Source: Amycolatopsis pretoriensis
GTDB lineage: Bacteria; Actinomycetota; Actinomycetes; Mycobacteriales; Pseudonocardiaceae
Assembly: GCF_900107925.1 (NCBI RefSeq)
Contig: NZ_FNUJ01000011.1
Coordinates: 186,001 to 250,000, forward strand
DNA: 64,000 bases
Direction of reading: 5' to 3'
This document shows, piece after piece, positions 54,531-63,452 of the stretch; within the stretch, counting starts at the first letter, position 1, and each line of letters begins with the position of its first letter. The notes under the pieces are model-generated. The model worked only from the letters and a program-made list of their open reading frames with translations, searched no databases and had not been told where the DNA came from. Both the position numbers and the translations under genes were made by a program.

Positions 54531-55790
54531 TCAGCCGAACCGCCCGGCCGGGTCGTACTTCGCCTTGAGCTGCTGCAGCCGGGCGCGGTCCCCGGCCGGG
54601 AAGGTCGCCGCCAGGTCCGCGGCCGGGTGTTCGCCGTAGAGGAACGGCAGCAGCCGGCCGGTCGACCACGGCGCCAGCGCGTCGAACAGCTTCGCGTGCG
54701 CCCGGCGGATCGCGTCGACGTCGTCCTCGACGACCGACAGCGCCCGCACCACGAACTCCGCCGCCGAGTCCCAACCGGCGCCCGCCGCCGGGCGACGGGC
54801 CAGTTCGCCGCCCAGCCGGTCGATGATCAGCACCGTCTCCGGTACCGCGTGTTCGACGACCGCCGCCAGCATCGCGTCGTTCAGCACCTCCACCGTCGCG
54901 TTCGTCCCGTGGTAGGGGTGCGGGTGCGGCGGGTCGCTCGCGATCGACCCGGAATCCGTGTACGGCAACCGCTTCAGCGTGTCCAGCAGGACCGGCGCGG
55001 CGGTCCGCAGCGGCTCGACGAGCCGGTCGCCGTCCTCGCCGAGGTAGGCGATCCGGACGTTGGCGACGTGCTTCCCGCGGATCGGTGCCGGCAGGAACGG
55101 CAGGTCGGGCAAGGCGACCAGCGCGATCGACGTCGTCAGCTCGTCGGGCGCGGCCACCGCCCACGTCCGCCACGCGCGCAGCACCTCGGGCAGGTCCGCC
55201 GCGTCGAAGTACAGCCCGCCGCCGTACAGCTCGGTGATCGGGACCAGGCCGAACTCCAGCGCCGTCACGATCCCGAAGCCGGCGCGGCCGCCGAGCAGGG
55301 CCCAGAAGAGGTCGTCTCCCGGCGTCACCGTGCGGAGTTCGCCGTCGGCGGTGACGACGTCGATCGCGCGGACGTGGTCGGCCGCGCGGCCGAAGCGCCG
55401 GGCCATCAATCCGAAGCCGCCGCTGAGCGTGTAGCCGACGACGCCGACGTCCGGTGACGAGCCGCTCAGCGGGGCCAGGCCGTGCTTCGCGGCGGCCTCG
55501 ATCACGGCACCCCAGCGAACTCCGGCTTCGACCCGCGCGGTCTCGGCGTCGATCTCGACGCCGGTCATCCGGCGCGTGCTGATGAGCAGCCCGTCGGTGC
55601 CGGCGGTCAGGCCGTGTCCGGTGGCCTGGACGGCGACGGTCAGCTCGTGCTCGGCGGCGTACTTCACGGCGGCGACGACGTCGTCCGCGCTCTCGGCGGC
55701 GACGACCACCGCGGGCTGCGTGGCCACGGACGTCTGGAAACCGGCGATCTCTTCGGCGTAACCGTCCTGGCCGGGTCGGAATGTCTGCAT
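54531..55790 (-). CDS. FAD-linked oxidase with BBE domain
   Basis: A 419-residue oxidoreductase of the berberine-bridge-enzyme type. The FAD-binding PCMH domain runs from about 25 to 190 (AESADDVVAAVKYAAEHELTVAVQATGHG, and the histidyl-FAD candidate in GHGLTAGTDG); LSGGFGLMARRFGRAADHV follows. The C-terminal BBE tail is AKYDPAGRFG. The cysteine of bicovalent BBE flavins (usually in GxCxxV before the glycine-rich loop) is replaced: SPDVGVVGYTLSGG. It diverges from a LysR gene that probably controls it. Substrate unknown. Confidence 0.9.
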   Translation of the reverse strand: MQTFRPGQDGYAEEIAGFQTSVATQPAVVVAAESADDVVAAVKYAAEHELTVAVQATGHGLTAGTDGLLISTRRMTGVEIDAETARVEAGVRWGAVIEAAAKHGLAPLSGSSPDVGVVGYTLSGGFGLMARRFGRAADHVRAIDVVTADGELRTVTPGDDLFWALLGGRAGFGIVTALEFGLVPITELYGGGLYFDAADLPEVLRAWRTWAVAAPDELTTSIALVALPDLPFLPAPIRGKHVANVRIAYLGEDGDRLVEPLRTAAPVLLDTLKRLPYTDSGSIASDPPHPHPYHGTNATVEVLNDAMLAAVVEHAVPETVLIIDRLGGELARRPAAGAGWDSAAEFVVRALSVVEDDVDAIRRAHAKLFDALAPWSTGRLLPFLYGEHPAADLAATFPAGDRARLQQLKAKYDPAGRFG

Positions 55791-55821
55791 GTCTCCAGCT
55801 TCGGACGGCGACGATCAGAAG

Positions 55822-55834
55822 TCCAAGATCTGGA
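55822..55834. promoter_or_regulatory. LysR-type T-N11-A box
   Basis: TCCAAGATCTGGA, with TCCA/TGGA dyad around AGATC, in the 70-bp gap between the LysR and oxidase genes. It fits the T-N11-A rule for LysR regulators. Confidence 0.6.
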
Positions 55835-55860
55835 TTGTCTGACGACTAGAATCAACACTT

Positions 55861-56739
55861 ATGGAACTGCACCAGCTCGCGTACTTCGTCGCGGTCGCGG
55901 AGGAAGGCAACTTCACGCGCGCGGCGGAACGGCTGCACGTCGCCCAGCCGGGGGTGAGTGCGCAGGTCAAGCGCCTCGAACGCGAGCTGGGGCAGGAGCT
56001 GCTGGACCGGTCGGGCCGCACGGTCCGGCTGACCGACGTCGGCGCCGCCGCACTGCCCCACGCCCGGGCGGCGCTGGCAGCGGTCAAAGGAGTACGCGAA
56101 GCCGTGGACGAGCTGGCCGGGCTGGTCCGCGGCCAGGTCGCGATCGGCGCGGTCACGTCGGCGGGGCCGGTGAAGCTGCCGGACCTGCTGGCCCGCTTCC
56201 ACGAGCGCTACCCGGCGGTCGAGATCACGCTGTCCGAGGCGAACTCGGACACGATGCTGGCGGCCCTGCGCGAAGGCCGGCTCGACCTGGCCGTGGTCGG
56301 TTTGTCGACCGACCCACCGCCGGGCATCGCGACGCAGGTCCTGATCGACGAGCCGTTCGTGGCGGTGACGTCGGGTGTGCTGGCCGACCGCGCCGAGGTG
56401 ACGATCGCGGACCTGGCAGGCCTGCCGTTGATGGCGTTGCCGAAGGGCACGGGACTGCGCACGGCGTTGGACGCGGCGTTCGCGCGGGAGGGGCTGACGC
56501 CGCGGATCGCGTTCGAGGCGGCGGACCCGAACGTCCTGGTCCAGCTGGCGATGCGTGACCTGGGGGTGGCGATCGTGCCGGAGTCGCTGGGCCGCTTCCA
56601 CGAGGGCGAGCTGCGGGTCGTCACGATCAGCGGGCCGGGGCTGCGGGGTGTGCTGGCGTTGGCTTGGCGGACGGAGGGGCCGCTGAGCCCGGCGGCTCGG
56701 GCGTTGATCGCGTTCGCCCGGGGTAGCTACCGCTCTTGA
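55861..56739 (+). CDS. LysR-family transcriptional regulator
   Basis: A 292-residue activator/repressor: MELHQLAYFVAVAEEGNFTRAAERLHVAQPGVSAQVKRLERELGQELLDRSGRTVRLTDVGAA is the LysR helix-turn-helix; residues about 90-290 form the periplasmic-binding-protein-like effector domain. It diverges from the FAD oxidase gene, with a T-N11-A box between them, so it probably controls that gene and itself. Confidence 0.92.
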   Translation: MELHQLAYFVAVAEEGNFTRAAERLHVAQPGVSAQVKRLERELGQELLDRSGRTVRLTDVGAAALPHARAALAAVKGVREAVDELAGLVRGQVAIGAVTSAGPVKLPDLLARFHERYPAVEITLSEANSDTMLAALREGRLDLAVVGLSTDPPPGIATQVLIDEPFVAVTSGVLADRAEVTIADLAGLPLMALPKGTGLRTALDAAFAREGLTPRIAFEAADPNVLVQLAMRDLGVAIVPESLGRFHEGELRVVTISGPGLRGVLALAWRTEGPLSPAARALIAFARGSYRS

Positions 56740-56771
56740 CACGTCGTCAACAGTGTCGTTCCCTGAAGAGC

Positions 56772-57563
56772 GTGACCGAGCTCCGGGACGCTGTCGTCGG
56801 GGCGGGGCTGCTGGCCGGCACCGCCAACGTGATCATGCAGCTGGCCCGCGCGCCCGTCGGGTACGGCGTGCTCGAAAGCAAGGTCGACAGCGGGAACCTC
56901 TTCCGGCACCCGCTCAAGCGGACGCGGACCACGCTGACCTACCTCGCCGTCGCCTCGATGGGCACCGACGCCGAACGCGCCGCCTACCGCCGCGGGGTCA
57001 ACGCCGCCCACGCCCAGGTGCGGTCGAGCGACGGAAGCCCCGTCGCCTACAACGCCTTCGACACCGACCTCCAGCTGTGGGTCGCCGCATGCTTGTACAA
57101 GGGCTTCGAGGACGTCTACCTGGCCTTCGTCGGCGGCGATCCGGCCGGCTTCTACCGGGACGCCGCCCGGCTCGGCACCACGCTGCAGGTCCGCCCGGAG
57201 ATGTGGCCCGCCGACCGCACTGCCTTCGAGGAGTACTGGGCCGCCGGGGTTGCCGCGACCGGCATCGACGACACCGTCCGCCGATACCTCACCGACCTCG
57301 TCGACCTGCGATATCTGCCTGCGCCGGCGGCCGCGGTCGGCCGGCGGTTCAGCCGTTTCGTGACGACGGGCTTCCTGCCGCAGCACTTCCGCGACGAGAT
57401 GCGCCTGCCTTGGACGTCCGCCGACCAGCGTCGCTTCGAGGCGTTCCTCGCGAACGTCGGCCGGGTGACGCGCGTGCTGCCCGGACCCCTGCGGCGCTTC
57501 CCGTACAACGTCTGCCTCTGGGACCTGCGCCGCCGGCTGCGCACCGGACGTCCGCTGGTCTGA
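56772..57563 (+). CDS. MpaB/latex-clearing-type oxygenase family protein (DUF2236)
   Basis: A 263-residue protein of the DUF2236 oxygenase family: VTELRDAVVGAGLLAGTANVIMQLARAPVGYGVLESKVDSGNLFRHPLKRTRTTLTYLAVASMGTDAERAAYRRGVNAAHAQVRSSDGSPVAYNAFDTDLQLWVAACL. The histidines of N-NAAHAQV and the arginine-rich loops are typical of the b-type-haem-binding group that includes fungal MpaB and rubber oxygenases. Substrate unknown. I start at GTG 56772 rather than the TTG at 56736 because the first 12 residues are basic and unlike the family and overlap the LysR gene. Confidence 0.8.
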   Translation: MTELRDAVVGAGLLAGTANVIMQLARAPVGYGVLESKVDSGNLFRHPLKRTRTTLTYLAVASMGTDAERAAYRRGVNAAHAQVRSSDGSPVAYNAFDTDLQLWVAACLYKGFEDVYLAFVGGDPAGFYRDAARLGTTLQVRPEMWPADRTAFEEYWAAGVAATGIDDTVRRYLTDLVDLRYLPAPAAAVGRRFSRFVTTGFLPQHFRDEMRLPWTSADQRRFEAFLANVGRVTRVLPGPLRRFPYNVCLWDLRRRLRTGRPLV

Positions 57564-57611
57564 AGCACCTCGTTAAAGTGTCGGGTCGGCGAAGCCACCC
57601 GAGGGGATGCC

Positions 57612-59177
57612 ATGACGGCGATCGATACCGGCACCGTGCCCGAAGAGACCAGGACCACCCGCCGCACGCCGTTGCTCGTCGTGTCGCTGGTCCTCGTGGC
57701 GCTCTTCCTCGTCGGTGCCTGGGCCGCCTGGTTCCTGACCATCGACGACGCGTTCATCAGCTTCCGCTACTCGGCGAACCTCGCGGCCGGCCACGGCCCG
57801 GTCTGGAACGTCGACGGGCCGCGCGTCGAGGGCTTCACGAACTTCGCCTGGGTCGTCTGGTCGGGGCTCGGCGCGTGGCTCGGGTTGGCGCTGCCGCTGT
57901 TCACCAAGGTGACGTCGCTGGTGCTCGGCCTGGGAACGCTGTACTTGCTGGTCCGCGAAGGCCATCGCCGCGCCGGGCTCACCGGTGTGCTCGTCGGGGC
58001 CGGCGCGTACGTCGTCTTCCTGCCGACCTACTTCCACATCACGGCCGGTCTCGAGACGGCCGCGTTCGCCGCGGTGCTGCTGCGCGTGGTCGTGCTCGGC
58101 CTGCGCGTGCTCGCGAGGGAGCCGGTGCGGACGTGGGAGCCGCCGGTGCTGCTGCTCCTGCTCGGCATGCTCCGGCCGGAAGGCGTGCTGGCCGCGCTGC
58201 CGGTCTTCGTCGTGTGGTTCGTGCGGGAACGCGGCACCAAGCGCTGGGTGTGGACCGGTGCAGCGGTCGTCGTCGGCGCCGCGTACTTCGTCTGGCGCTG
58301 GCGGTTCTACGGCCAGCTGCTCCCGAACACCTTCTACGTCAAGTTCGGCAACCTCGACTCCGGCTGGCTGTGGACGAAGCACACGACGCTGCTGCTCCTG
58401 CCCCTCCTGCTGCTGACCCTCTCGCTCCTGATCCGCAAGGCGACGCGGGCGACCGGCGGGCTCCTGGTCGGCACCGTCGCGGTCACCTACCTGACCTACG
58501 CGGTGTCGGGTCCGACCATGGACTACCTGGACCGCTTCGCCGACCACGCGATCCCGGTCCTCTGCCTCGGCGCCGGGATCGCCGTCGGGACGCTGACCCA
58601 GCGCCTCGTCGGAGCCGTGCTGGGGCTGGTCGCCGTCGGTTGGTCGGCCGTCGCCGGCGCGACCGCGCCCGACCTCGGCGTGATCGCCAACTACGGGCCC
58701 GACCTGCAGCGCGCGCACATCGCGATCGGGAAGGGGCTCGCCGAAGCGGACGTCCCGGCGCCGGCCCGCAGCCTCGCCGTCACCGACGCCGGCGCGATCC
58801 CGTACTACAGCGGCTGGGCTTCGATCGACTACATCGGCCTCAACGACGCGGCGATCGCCCGCGGCGCCGACCCGACGCAGGTCGTCATGCAGGCGCGGCC
58901 GACGGTGATCGTCGTGACCGCGAACGGCCCCGAACCGGCGGGCACGCGTTATGGCTTCGACTTCGCCAAGGCGACGGCGGGCTACGAAAAGGTGGCGGCG
59001 GTCGAGATGCGGGCCGGGTACTGGCAGGACGTCTACGCGTTGCCGCAGTACGCGTCGACGGTCGGCGAGCACGTCCGGCAGCGCGCCGACGCCGCCCGGC
59101 AGGTCAACGACCCGGACCGGGCGGAGGCCACCGTCGACCGCTGGCTCGACCGGCTCCGGAGCCAGCTGCCCTTCTGA
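57612..59177 (+). CDS. GT-C membrane glycosyltransferase (AftB-like)
   Basis: A 521-residue polytopic protein with about ten helices and a periplasmic C-terminal domain. The first outside loop has the catalytic-Asp pattern of decaprenyl-phosphate-dependent GT-C enzymes: FLTIDDAFISFRYSANLAAGHGPVWNVDGPRVEGFTNFAWVVWSG. That layout is like mycobacterial AftB and its relatives, which add arabinofuranose to cell-wall polymers. Arabinogalactan is expected in this group, but the sugar here is unproven. ATG follows GAGGGG. Single gene. Confidence 0.78.
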   Translation: MTAIDTGTVPEETRTTRRTPLLVVSLVLVALFLVGAWAAWFLTIDDAFISFRYSANLAAGHGPVWNVDGPRVEGFTNFAWVVWSGLGAWLGLALPLFTKVTSLVLGLGTLYLLVREGHRRAGLTGVLVGAGAYVVFLPTYFHITAGLETAAFAAVLLRVVVLGLRVLAREPVRTWEPPVLLLLLGMLRPEGVLAALPVFVVWFVRERGTKRWVWTGAAVVVGAAYFVWRWRFYGQLLPNTFYVKFGNLDSGWLWTKHTTLLLLPLLLLTLSLLIRKATRATGGLLVGTVAVTYLTYAVSGPTMDYLDRFADHAIPVLCLGAGIAVGTLTQRLVGAVLGLVAVGWSAVAGATAPDLGVIANYGPDLQRAHIAIGKGLAEADVPAPARSLAVTDAGAIPYYSGWASIDYIGLNDAAIARGADPTQVVMQARPTVIVVTANGPEPAGTRYGFDFAKATAGYEKVAAVEMRAGYWQDVYALPQYASTVGEHVRQRADAARQVNDPDRAEATVDRWLDRLRSQLPF

Positions 59178-59215
59178 GAGTTGACCGCTTCGCGCGATGA
59201 CGCGAGGGTGGGCTG

Positions 59216-60172
59216 ATGAGTGACGAGGTACGCCACGGCGTCAAGCTGAGCAGTCTCGACCAGGAGGTCTTCCCCGGCGCGGGGGTGACCAAGCGGGAGT
59301 GGCTCGACTACCTCGAAGCCGTCTCCGAGCGGATGCTGCCGGAACTGCGCGACCGGCTGCTGACCGTCCTGCGCGTGCTGCGCGGCCAAGGCCCGTTCAT
59401 GCAGAAGAACCTGCCGAAGTACACGCCGGACTGGGTCGAGCGGGTCAGCGTCTGGGCCGAAACGTCCAAACGGGACGTCCACTACGCACTCTGCAACGAC
59501 CTCCGCACGCTGATCTGGTTCGGCAACCAGCGGGCGATCGAGTTCCACACGTCGCTCTACCGCGGCGAACCCGGCAACGGCCCGACGCACCTGATCCTCG
59601 ACCTCGACCCGCCCGAGGACGGCCCCTTCTCCCTCGCCGTCGGTGCCGCGAAGCTGGTGCGCGAAGCGTTGCGCAACGACGGTCTCGACGGCGCCGTGAA
59701 GACGAGTGGTTCCAAGGGCGTCCACGTCTTCGTGCCGCTCGCACCGGGCCAGGCGATCGAGGACATCGCCGCCGCGACACGGGCGGTCGCGGCCCGCGCC
59801 GAGCGCATCGACCCGGCGCTCGGGACGACCGAGTTCGTCAAGGATCGCCGTGCGGGCAAGGTGTTCCTGGATTCCACGCGTGCGGGCGGCGCGACCGTCG
59901 TGTCGGTCTACAGCCCCCGCCACCGGCCGGGCGCGCCCGTGTCGTTCCCGGTCCCGTGGGCCGATCTCGACGGCGTCAAGCCCGCGGACTTCACGGTGCG
60001 CACGGCCGCGGGGCTGCTCGGCGACGCCGTGGACGCGTGGACGGCGGAGATGCCGGAGCCGTTCACGCTGCCGGACGACCTGGTGGCGGAGGGGCACACG
60101 ATCCCGATCGCCCGGGTGGTGGCGATGCACGAGGGCAAGCGCCGGGCCCGGGCCGCTCGCGAGTCGGGCTAA
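59216..60172 (+). CDS. Stand-alone LigD-type primase-polymerase
   Basis: A 318-residue archaeo-eukaryotic-primase-type polymerase domain like that of LigD: FMQKNLPKYTPDWVERVSVWAETSKRDVHYALCNDLRTLIWFGNQRAIEFHTSLYR, catalytic LILDLDPP (D129, D131), KTSGSKGVHVFVPL (nucleotide/5'-phosphate contact) and VFLDSTRAGGATVVSVYSPR. No ligase or nuclease domain is fused, and no Ku gene is near. It may act in end joining or gap filling with partners encoded elsewhere. ATG behind GAGGGTGGG. Its TAA overlaps the convergent stop by 4 bp. Confidence 0.9.
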   Translation: MSDEVRHGVKLSSLDQEVFPGAGVTKREWLDYLEAVSERMLPELRDRLLTVLRVLRGQGPFMQKNLPKYTPDWVERVSVWAETSKRDVHYALCNDLRTLIWFGNQRAIEFHTSLYRGEPGNGPTHLILDLDPPEDGPFSLAVGAAKLVREALRNDGLDGAVKTSGSKGVHVFVPLAPGQAIEDIAAATRAVAARAERIDPALGTTEFVKDRRAGKVFLDSTRAGGATVVSVYSPRHRPGAPVSFPVPWADLDGVKPADFTVRTAAGLLGDAVDAWTAEMPEPFTLPDDLVAEGHTIPIARVVAMHEGKRRARAARESG

Positions 60173-60918
60173 GCCGCCTGGTTGTGGCCGCGCCAGGCGG
60201 GACCGTGCAGGCGACGCGGGAGCTGGATGACCGCGACCGGCCGCTGCTGGGCGACGCGGTGGCGGGCCAGCCACACGGTGTCGCGGCCGAACGACCAGAC
60301 CAGCGCCACCAAGGCGGCCACGACCAACGCGAACGAGAAAGCCCAAGGAAGCAGACCGGAAACCGCCACCAGCAGGACGACACCCTGCACCGCGGCGACC
60401 GTCTTGCGCGCCATGCTCGGGTACAGCGGCGCGGTCAGCCACGGCAGCGCCCACGACGCCGCAACGAATGCGTAGCGCATCAAGCCGATCGCGAGCACCC
60501 AGAGCCCCAGCGTCCGAGACACCTGGATGCACAGCAGCAGGATCAGGAAGGCGTCGACCTCCATGTCGAACCGCGCGCCGAACTCGGACGCCGTGCCCGT
60601 GCGGCGGGCGACCTGGCCGTCGAAACCGTCCATCGCCAGGGCCACCCCGACCAGCCCGACCAGCCACCACAGCGGGTGACCGCCGGCGGCGATCAGCTCG
60701 GCCGCACAGCCCACCAGGACCGCGCGGGCGAACGTGATCCAGTCCGCCGGGCCGAACGCGCCCCGGCCGCTGCGCCGCAGGCCCCAGCCCGTCAGCAGCA
60801 CCAGCGCCACGCCGTACGCGAGCCCGGTCGCCCCGGCGAGGACACCGCTCGCGAAGACCCCGGCGGCGAGCACCGACAGGGGTACCACCGAGCGTAGGAG
60901 AACGTCGTTCTTGATCAT
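60169..60918 (-). CDS. CDP-alcohol phosphatidyltransferase family protein
   Basis: A 249-residue membrane enzyme with about six helices. The CDP-alcohol motif is MDGFDGQVARRTGTASEFGARFDMEVDAFLIL, giving the DG-x2-DG-x2-AR-x8-G-x3-D-x3-D-like pattern. It would transfer a phospho-alcohol from CDP-diacylglycerol or a CDP-alcohol to a second alcohol. It diverges from the dehydrogenase of the pterin-associated cluster; in related genomes I recall such a transferase accompanying this cluster, so it may belong to it. ATG behind GGAG. Confidence 0.85.
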   Translation of the reverse strand: MIKNDVLLRSVVPLSVLAAGVFASGVLAGATGLAYGVALVLLTGWGLRRSGRGAFGPADWITFARAVLVGCAAELIAAGGHPLWWLVGLVGVALAMDGFDGQVARRTGTASEFGARFDMEVDAFLILLLCIQVSRTLGLWVLAIGLMRYAFVAASWALPWLTAPLYPSMARKTVAAVQGVVLLVAVSGLLPWAFSFALVVAALVALVWSFGRDTVWLARHRVAQQRPVAVIQLPRRLHGPAWRGHNQAA

Positions 60919-60995
60919 CTTTCACTCCGCGAATCGGCACGGCTGCTCATAAGGTGGCGGCGACACAGCCTCCGGTCGCCTGCAAGGGAGAACAC

Positions 60996-61958
60996 GTGGA
61001 ACAGGCTTTCTGGGTTCAAAGCCCCGGCGAAGGCGCGCTCCGGCCGGTGGCCCTGCCCACGCCGGGAGAGGGCGAAGTTCTCGTCCGGACGCTGTGTTCC
61101 GGCGTCAGCCGCGGCACCGAAACGCTCGTCTTCCGCGGCGGTGTCCCGGCGAGCCAGCACGACGTCATGCGCGCGCCGTTCCAGGAGGGCGAGTTCCCCG
61201 GCCCGGTCAAGTACGGCTACCTCAACGTCGGCGTCGTCGAGGAGGGGCCGGCCGCGCTCAAGGGCAAGACCGTCTTCTGCCTCTACCCGCACCAGACCGC
61301 GTACGTCGTCCCCGTGAGCGCCGTGACCGTCGTGCCGGACGCCGTCCCGCCCGGCCGCGCGATCCTCGCCGGCACCGTCGAGACGGCGGTGAACGCCGTC
61401 TGGGACGCGAAGCCGAAGCTCGGCGACCGGATCGCCGTCATCGGCGCCGGGATGGTCGGCTGCAGTGTCGCGAAACTGCTCCAGGGCTTCCCGGCCACCC
61501 GCGTGCAGCTGATCGACGTCGACCCGGCACGCGCGGAGATCGCCGAGGCGCTCGGCGTCGACTTCTCGACGCCTGAAGCCGCTGAAGCCGGCTGCGACCT
61601 GGTCGTGCACGCGAGCGCGTCCGAGGCCGGGCTCGGACGCGCGCTGGAACTGCTCGCGCCGGAAGGCGTGGTCGTCGAAATGTCCTGGTACGGCGACCGC
61701 CGGGTGAGCGTGCCGCTCGGCGAGAACTTCCATTCGCGACGGCTCACCATCCGCAGCAGCCAGGTCGGGACGGTCGCGCGGCCCGACCGCGACTACGCCC
61801 AGCGGCTCGGCCTCGCCCTCGAACTGCTGGCCGATCCGGCGTTCGAAGCGCTGGTCAGCGACGAGTGCATGTTTGAAGATCTTCCAACCGTGTTACCCCG
61901 GTTGGCCGCGAATGAACTTTCCGCCCTCTGCCTCCGTGTTGTGTATCAGCCGCAGTGA
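60996..61958 (+). CDS. Zinc-binding-dehydrogenase-fold protein of the pterin-associated cluster
   Basis: A 320-residue MDR-fold protein: VLVRTLCSGVSRGTETLVFRGGVPASQHDVMRAPFQEGEFPGPVKYGYLNVGVV, a Rossmann motif VIGAGMVGCSVAKLLQG and SWYGDRRVSVPLGENFHSRRLTIRSSQVG. The usual catalytic-zinc cysteine/histidine and the structural-zinc cysteines are absent, so it is a non-zinc reductase-like member. GTG start 60996 behind AAGGGAG. First gene of a tightly packed set with the PTPS homologue, glycosyltransferase and methyltransferase. Substrate unknown. Confidence 0.85.
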   Translation: MEQAFWVQSPGEGALRPVALPTPGEGEVLVRTLCSGVSRGTETLVFRGGVPASQHDVMRAPFQEGEFPGPVKYGYLNVGVVEEGPAALKGKTVFCLYPHQTAYVVPVSAVTVVPDAVPPGRAILAGTVETAVNAVWDAKPKLGDRIAVIGAGMVGCSVAKLLQGFPATRVQLIDVDPARAEIAEALGVDFSTPEAAEAGCDLVVHASASEAGLGRALELLAPEGVVVEMSWYGDRRVSVPLGENFHSRRLTIRSSQVGTVARPDRDYAQRLGLALELLADPAFEALVSDECMFEDLPTVLPRLAANELSALCLRVVYQPQ

Positions 61959-61989
61959 CCACGTCCACCCGAACGCATCGGAGGTCTTG

Positions 61990-62388
61990 GTGTTCAGCAT
62001 CACCGTCCGTGACCACGTGATGGTCGCCCACAGCTTCCGCGGGGAAGTCTTCGGTCCCGCGCAACGCCTGCACGGCGCGACCTTCGTGGTGGATGCGACC
62101 TTCCGCCGCGCCGAGCTCGACGAGGACAACATCGTCGTCGACATCGGCAAGGCCACGGAAGAGCTCGGGGCGGTGCTGAGCGACCTGAACTACCGCAACC
62201 TCGACGACGAGCCGGTGTTCAAGGGCATCAACACCTCCACCGAGTTCCTCGCGAAGGTCATCGCCGACCGCCTCGCCGACGCCGTCCACGTCGGACGCCT
62301 CGGCGAAGGCGCGCGCGGCCTCGAAGGCATCGCCGTCTCGCTGAAGGAATCGCACGTCGCCTGGGCGAGTTACGAGCGTGCGCTGTGA
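61990..62388 (+). CDS. Atypical 6-pyruvoyl-tetrahydropterin synthase/QueD homologue
   Basis: A 132-residue T-fold protein: FSITVRDHVMVAHSFRGEVFGPAQRLHGATFVVDATFRRAELDEDNIVVDIGKATEELGAVLSDLNYRNLDDEP...NTSTEFLAKVIADRL...GIAVSLKESHVAWASYE. The first zinc histidine (VAHSF), the late glutamate (LKES) and the NTSTE segment are kept. But the usual C-x5-HGH is GPAQRLHGAT: the catalytic cysteine and one zinc histidine are missing. It may bind a pterin or other purine-like molecule without classical PTPS chemistry. GTG start at 61990 behind GGAGGT (short spacing). Overlaps the next gene by GTGA. Confidence 0.82.
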   Translation: MFSITVRDHVMVAHSFRGEVFGPAQRLHGATFVVDATFRRAELDEDNIVVDIGKATEELGAVLSDLNYRNLDDEPVFKGINTSTEFLAKVIADRLADAVHVGRLGEGARGLEGIAVSLKESHVAWASYERAL

Positions 62389-63452
62389 ACGCCCTGTACG
62401 TGGTCCTCCCCGGGGACGTCGACGACGCGTCCGTCCCGTCCGGCGGCAACACCTACGACCGCCGGCTGTGCGACCGGCTGGTCGAGGCCGGTTTCGACGT
62501 CCACGAGATCGCCGTCTCCGGCAGCTGGCCGCGCCCGGACACCGAGGCCCGCGCGGTCCTCGGGCACCTGCTGTCCGCGCTGCCCACCGGGACCGCGGTC
62601 CTGCTCGACGGCCTGGTCGCCTGCGGCGTGCCCGAGGTGATCGTCCCGCAGGCCCGCCGGCTCTCGCTGTCGGTGCTGGTGCACCTGCCGCTGGCCGACG
62701 AGACCGGCCTGCCGCCCGCGCTCGCCGCCGAGCTCGACGCGCTCGAGCGCGAGACGCTGCAGGCCGCGAGTTCGGTCGTCGCGACCAGCGAGTGGGCCGC
62801 GCGCCGGCTCGTCGAGCACCACGGCCTCGCCCCGCACCGCGTGCACGCCGTGCCGCCGGGCGTCGACCCCGCGCCGCCCGCGATCGGCACCGACGGGATG
62901 TCCCGGCTGGTCTGCGTGGCCAACGTGACCCCGCGCAAGGGCCAGGGGGTGCTCGCCCAGGCCCTGGAAACCGTCGCCGACCTGCGCTGGACCTGCGAAT
63001 GCGTCGGCGGGATCCGCCGCGAGACGAAGTACGTCGAGCGGCTGCGCGAGCACCGGCTCGGCGCCCGCTTCACGCTCACCGGCCCGCGCACCGGCGCGGC
63101 CTTGGCCGCGACCTACCACACCGCCGACCTGCTCGTGCTGCCTTCGCGCGCCGAGACCTACGGCATGGTCGTCACCGAGGCCCTCGCCCGCGGCGTCCCG
63201 GTGCTGACCACCGACGTCGACGCGCTGCCCGACACCGTCGGCGTCGCGCCGGACGGGTCGGTGCCCGGCATGCTCGTGCCCGGCGACGACGTCGAGGCGC
63301 TCGGCGCCGCCCTGCGCCGCTGGCTCACCGAACCCGACCTGCGGACGCGGCTGCGCGCTTCGGCGAAGCTGCGCCGCGCGACCCTGACCGGCTGGGACGA
63401 CACGGCCCGCCGGATCGCCGACGTCCTGCAGCGGCAGGAGGCGGCGGCATGA
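62385..63452 (+). CDS. GT4-type glycosyltransferase
   Basis: A 355-residue GT-B-fold enzyme: N-terminal GDVDDASVPSGGNTYDRRLCDRLVEAGFDVHEIAV acceptor domain; LVCVANVTPRKGQGVLAQALETV (donor-domain start), ARFTLTGPRTGAALAATYHTADLLVLPSRAETYGMVVTEALARGVPVLTTDVDALPD with the E-x7-E nucleotide-sugar motif (ETYGMVVTE). Both start (GTGA) and stop (ATGA) overlap neighbours, so it is one operon with the PTPS homologue and methyltransferase. It probably glycosylates the pathway product. Confidence 0.9.
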   Translation: MNALYVVLPGDVDDASVPSGGNTYDRRLCDRLVEAGFDVHEIAVSGSWPRPDTEARAVLGHLLSALPTGTAVLLDGLVACGVPEVIVPQARRLSLSVLVHLPLADETGLPPALAAELDALERETLQAASSVVATSEWAARRLVEHHGLAPHRVHAVPPGVDPAPPAIGTDGMSRLVCVANVTPRKGQGVLAQALETVADLRWTCECVGGIRRETKYVERLREHRLGARFTLTGPRTGAALAATYHTADLLVLPSRAETYGMVVTEALARGVPVLTTDVDALPDTVGVAPDGSVPGMLVPGDDVEALGAALRRWLTEPDLRTRLRASAKLRRATLTGWDDTARRIADVLQRQEAAA

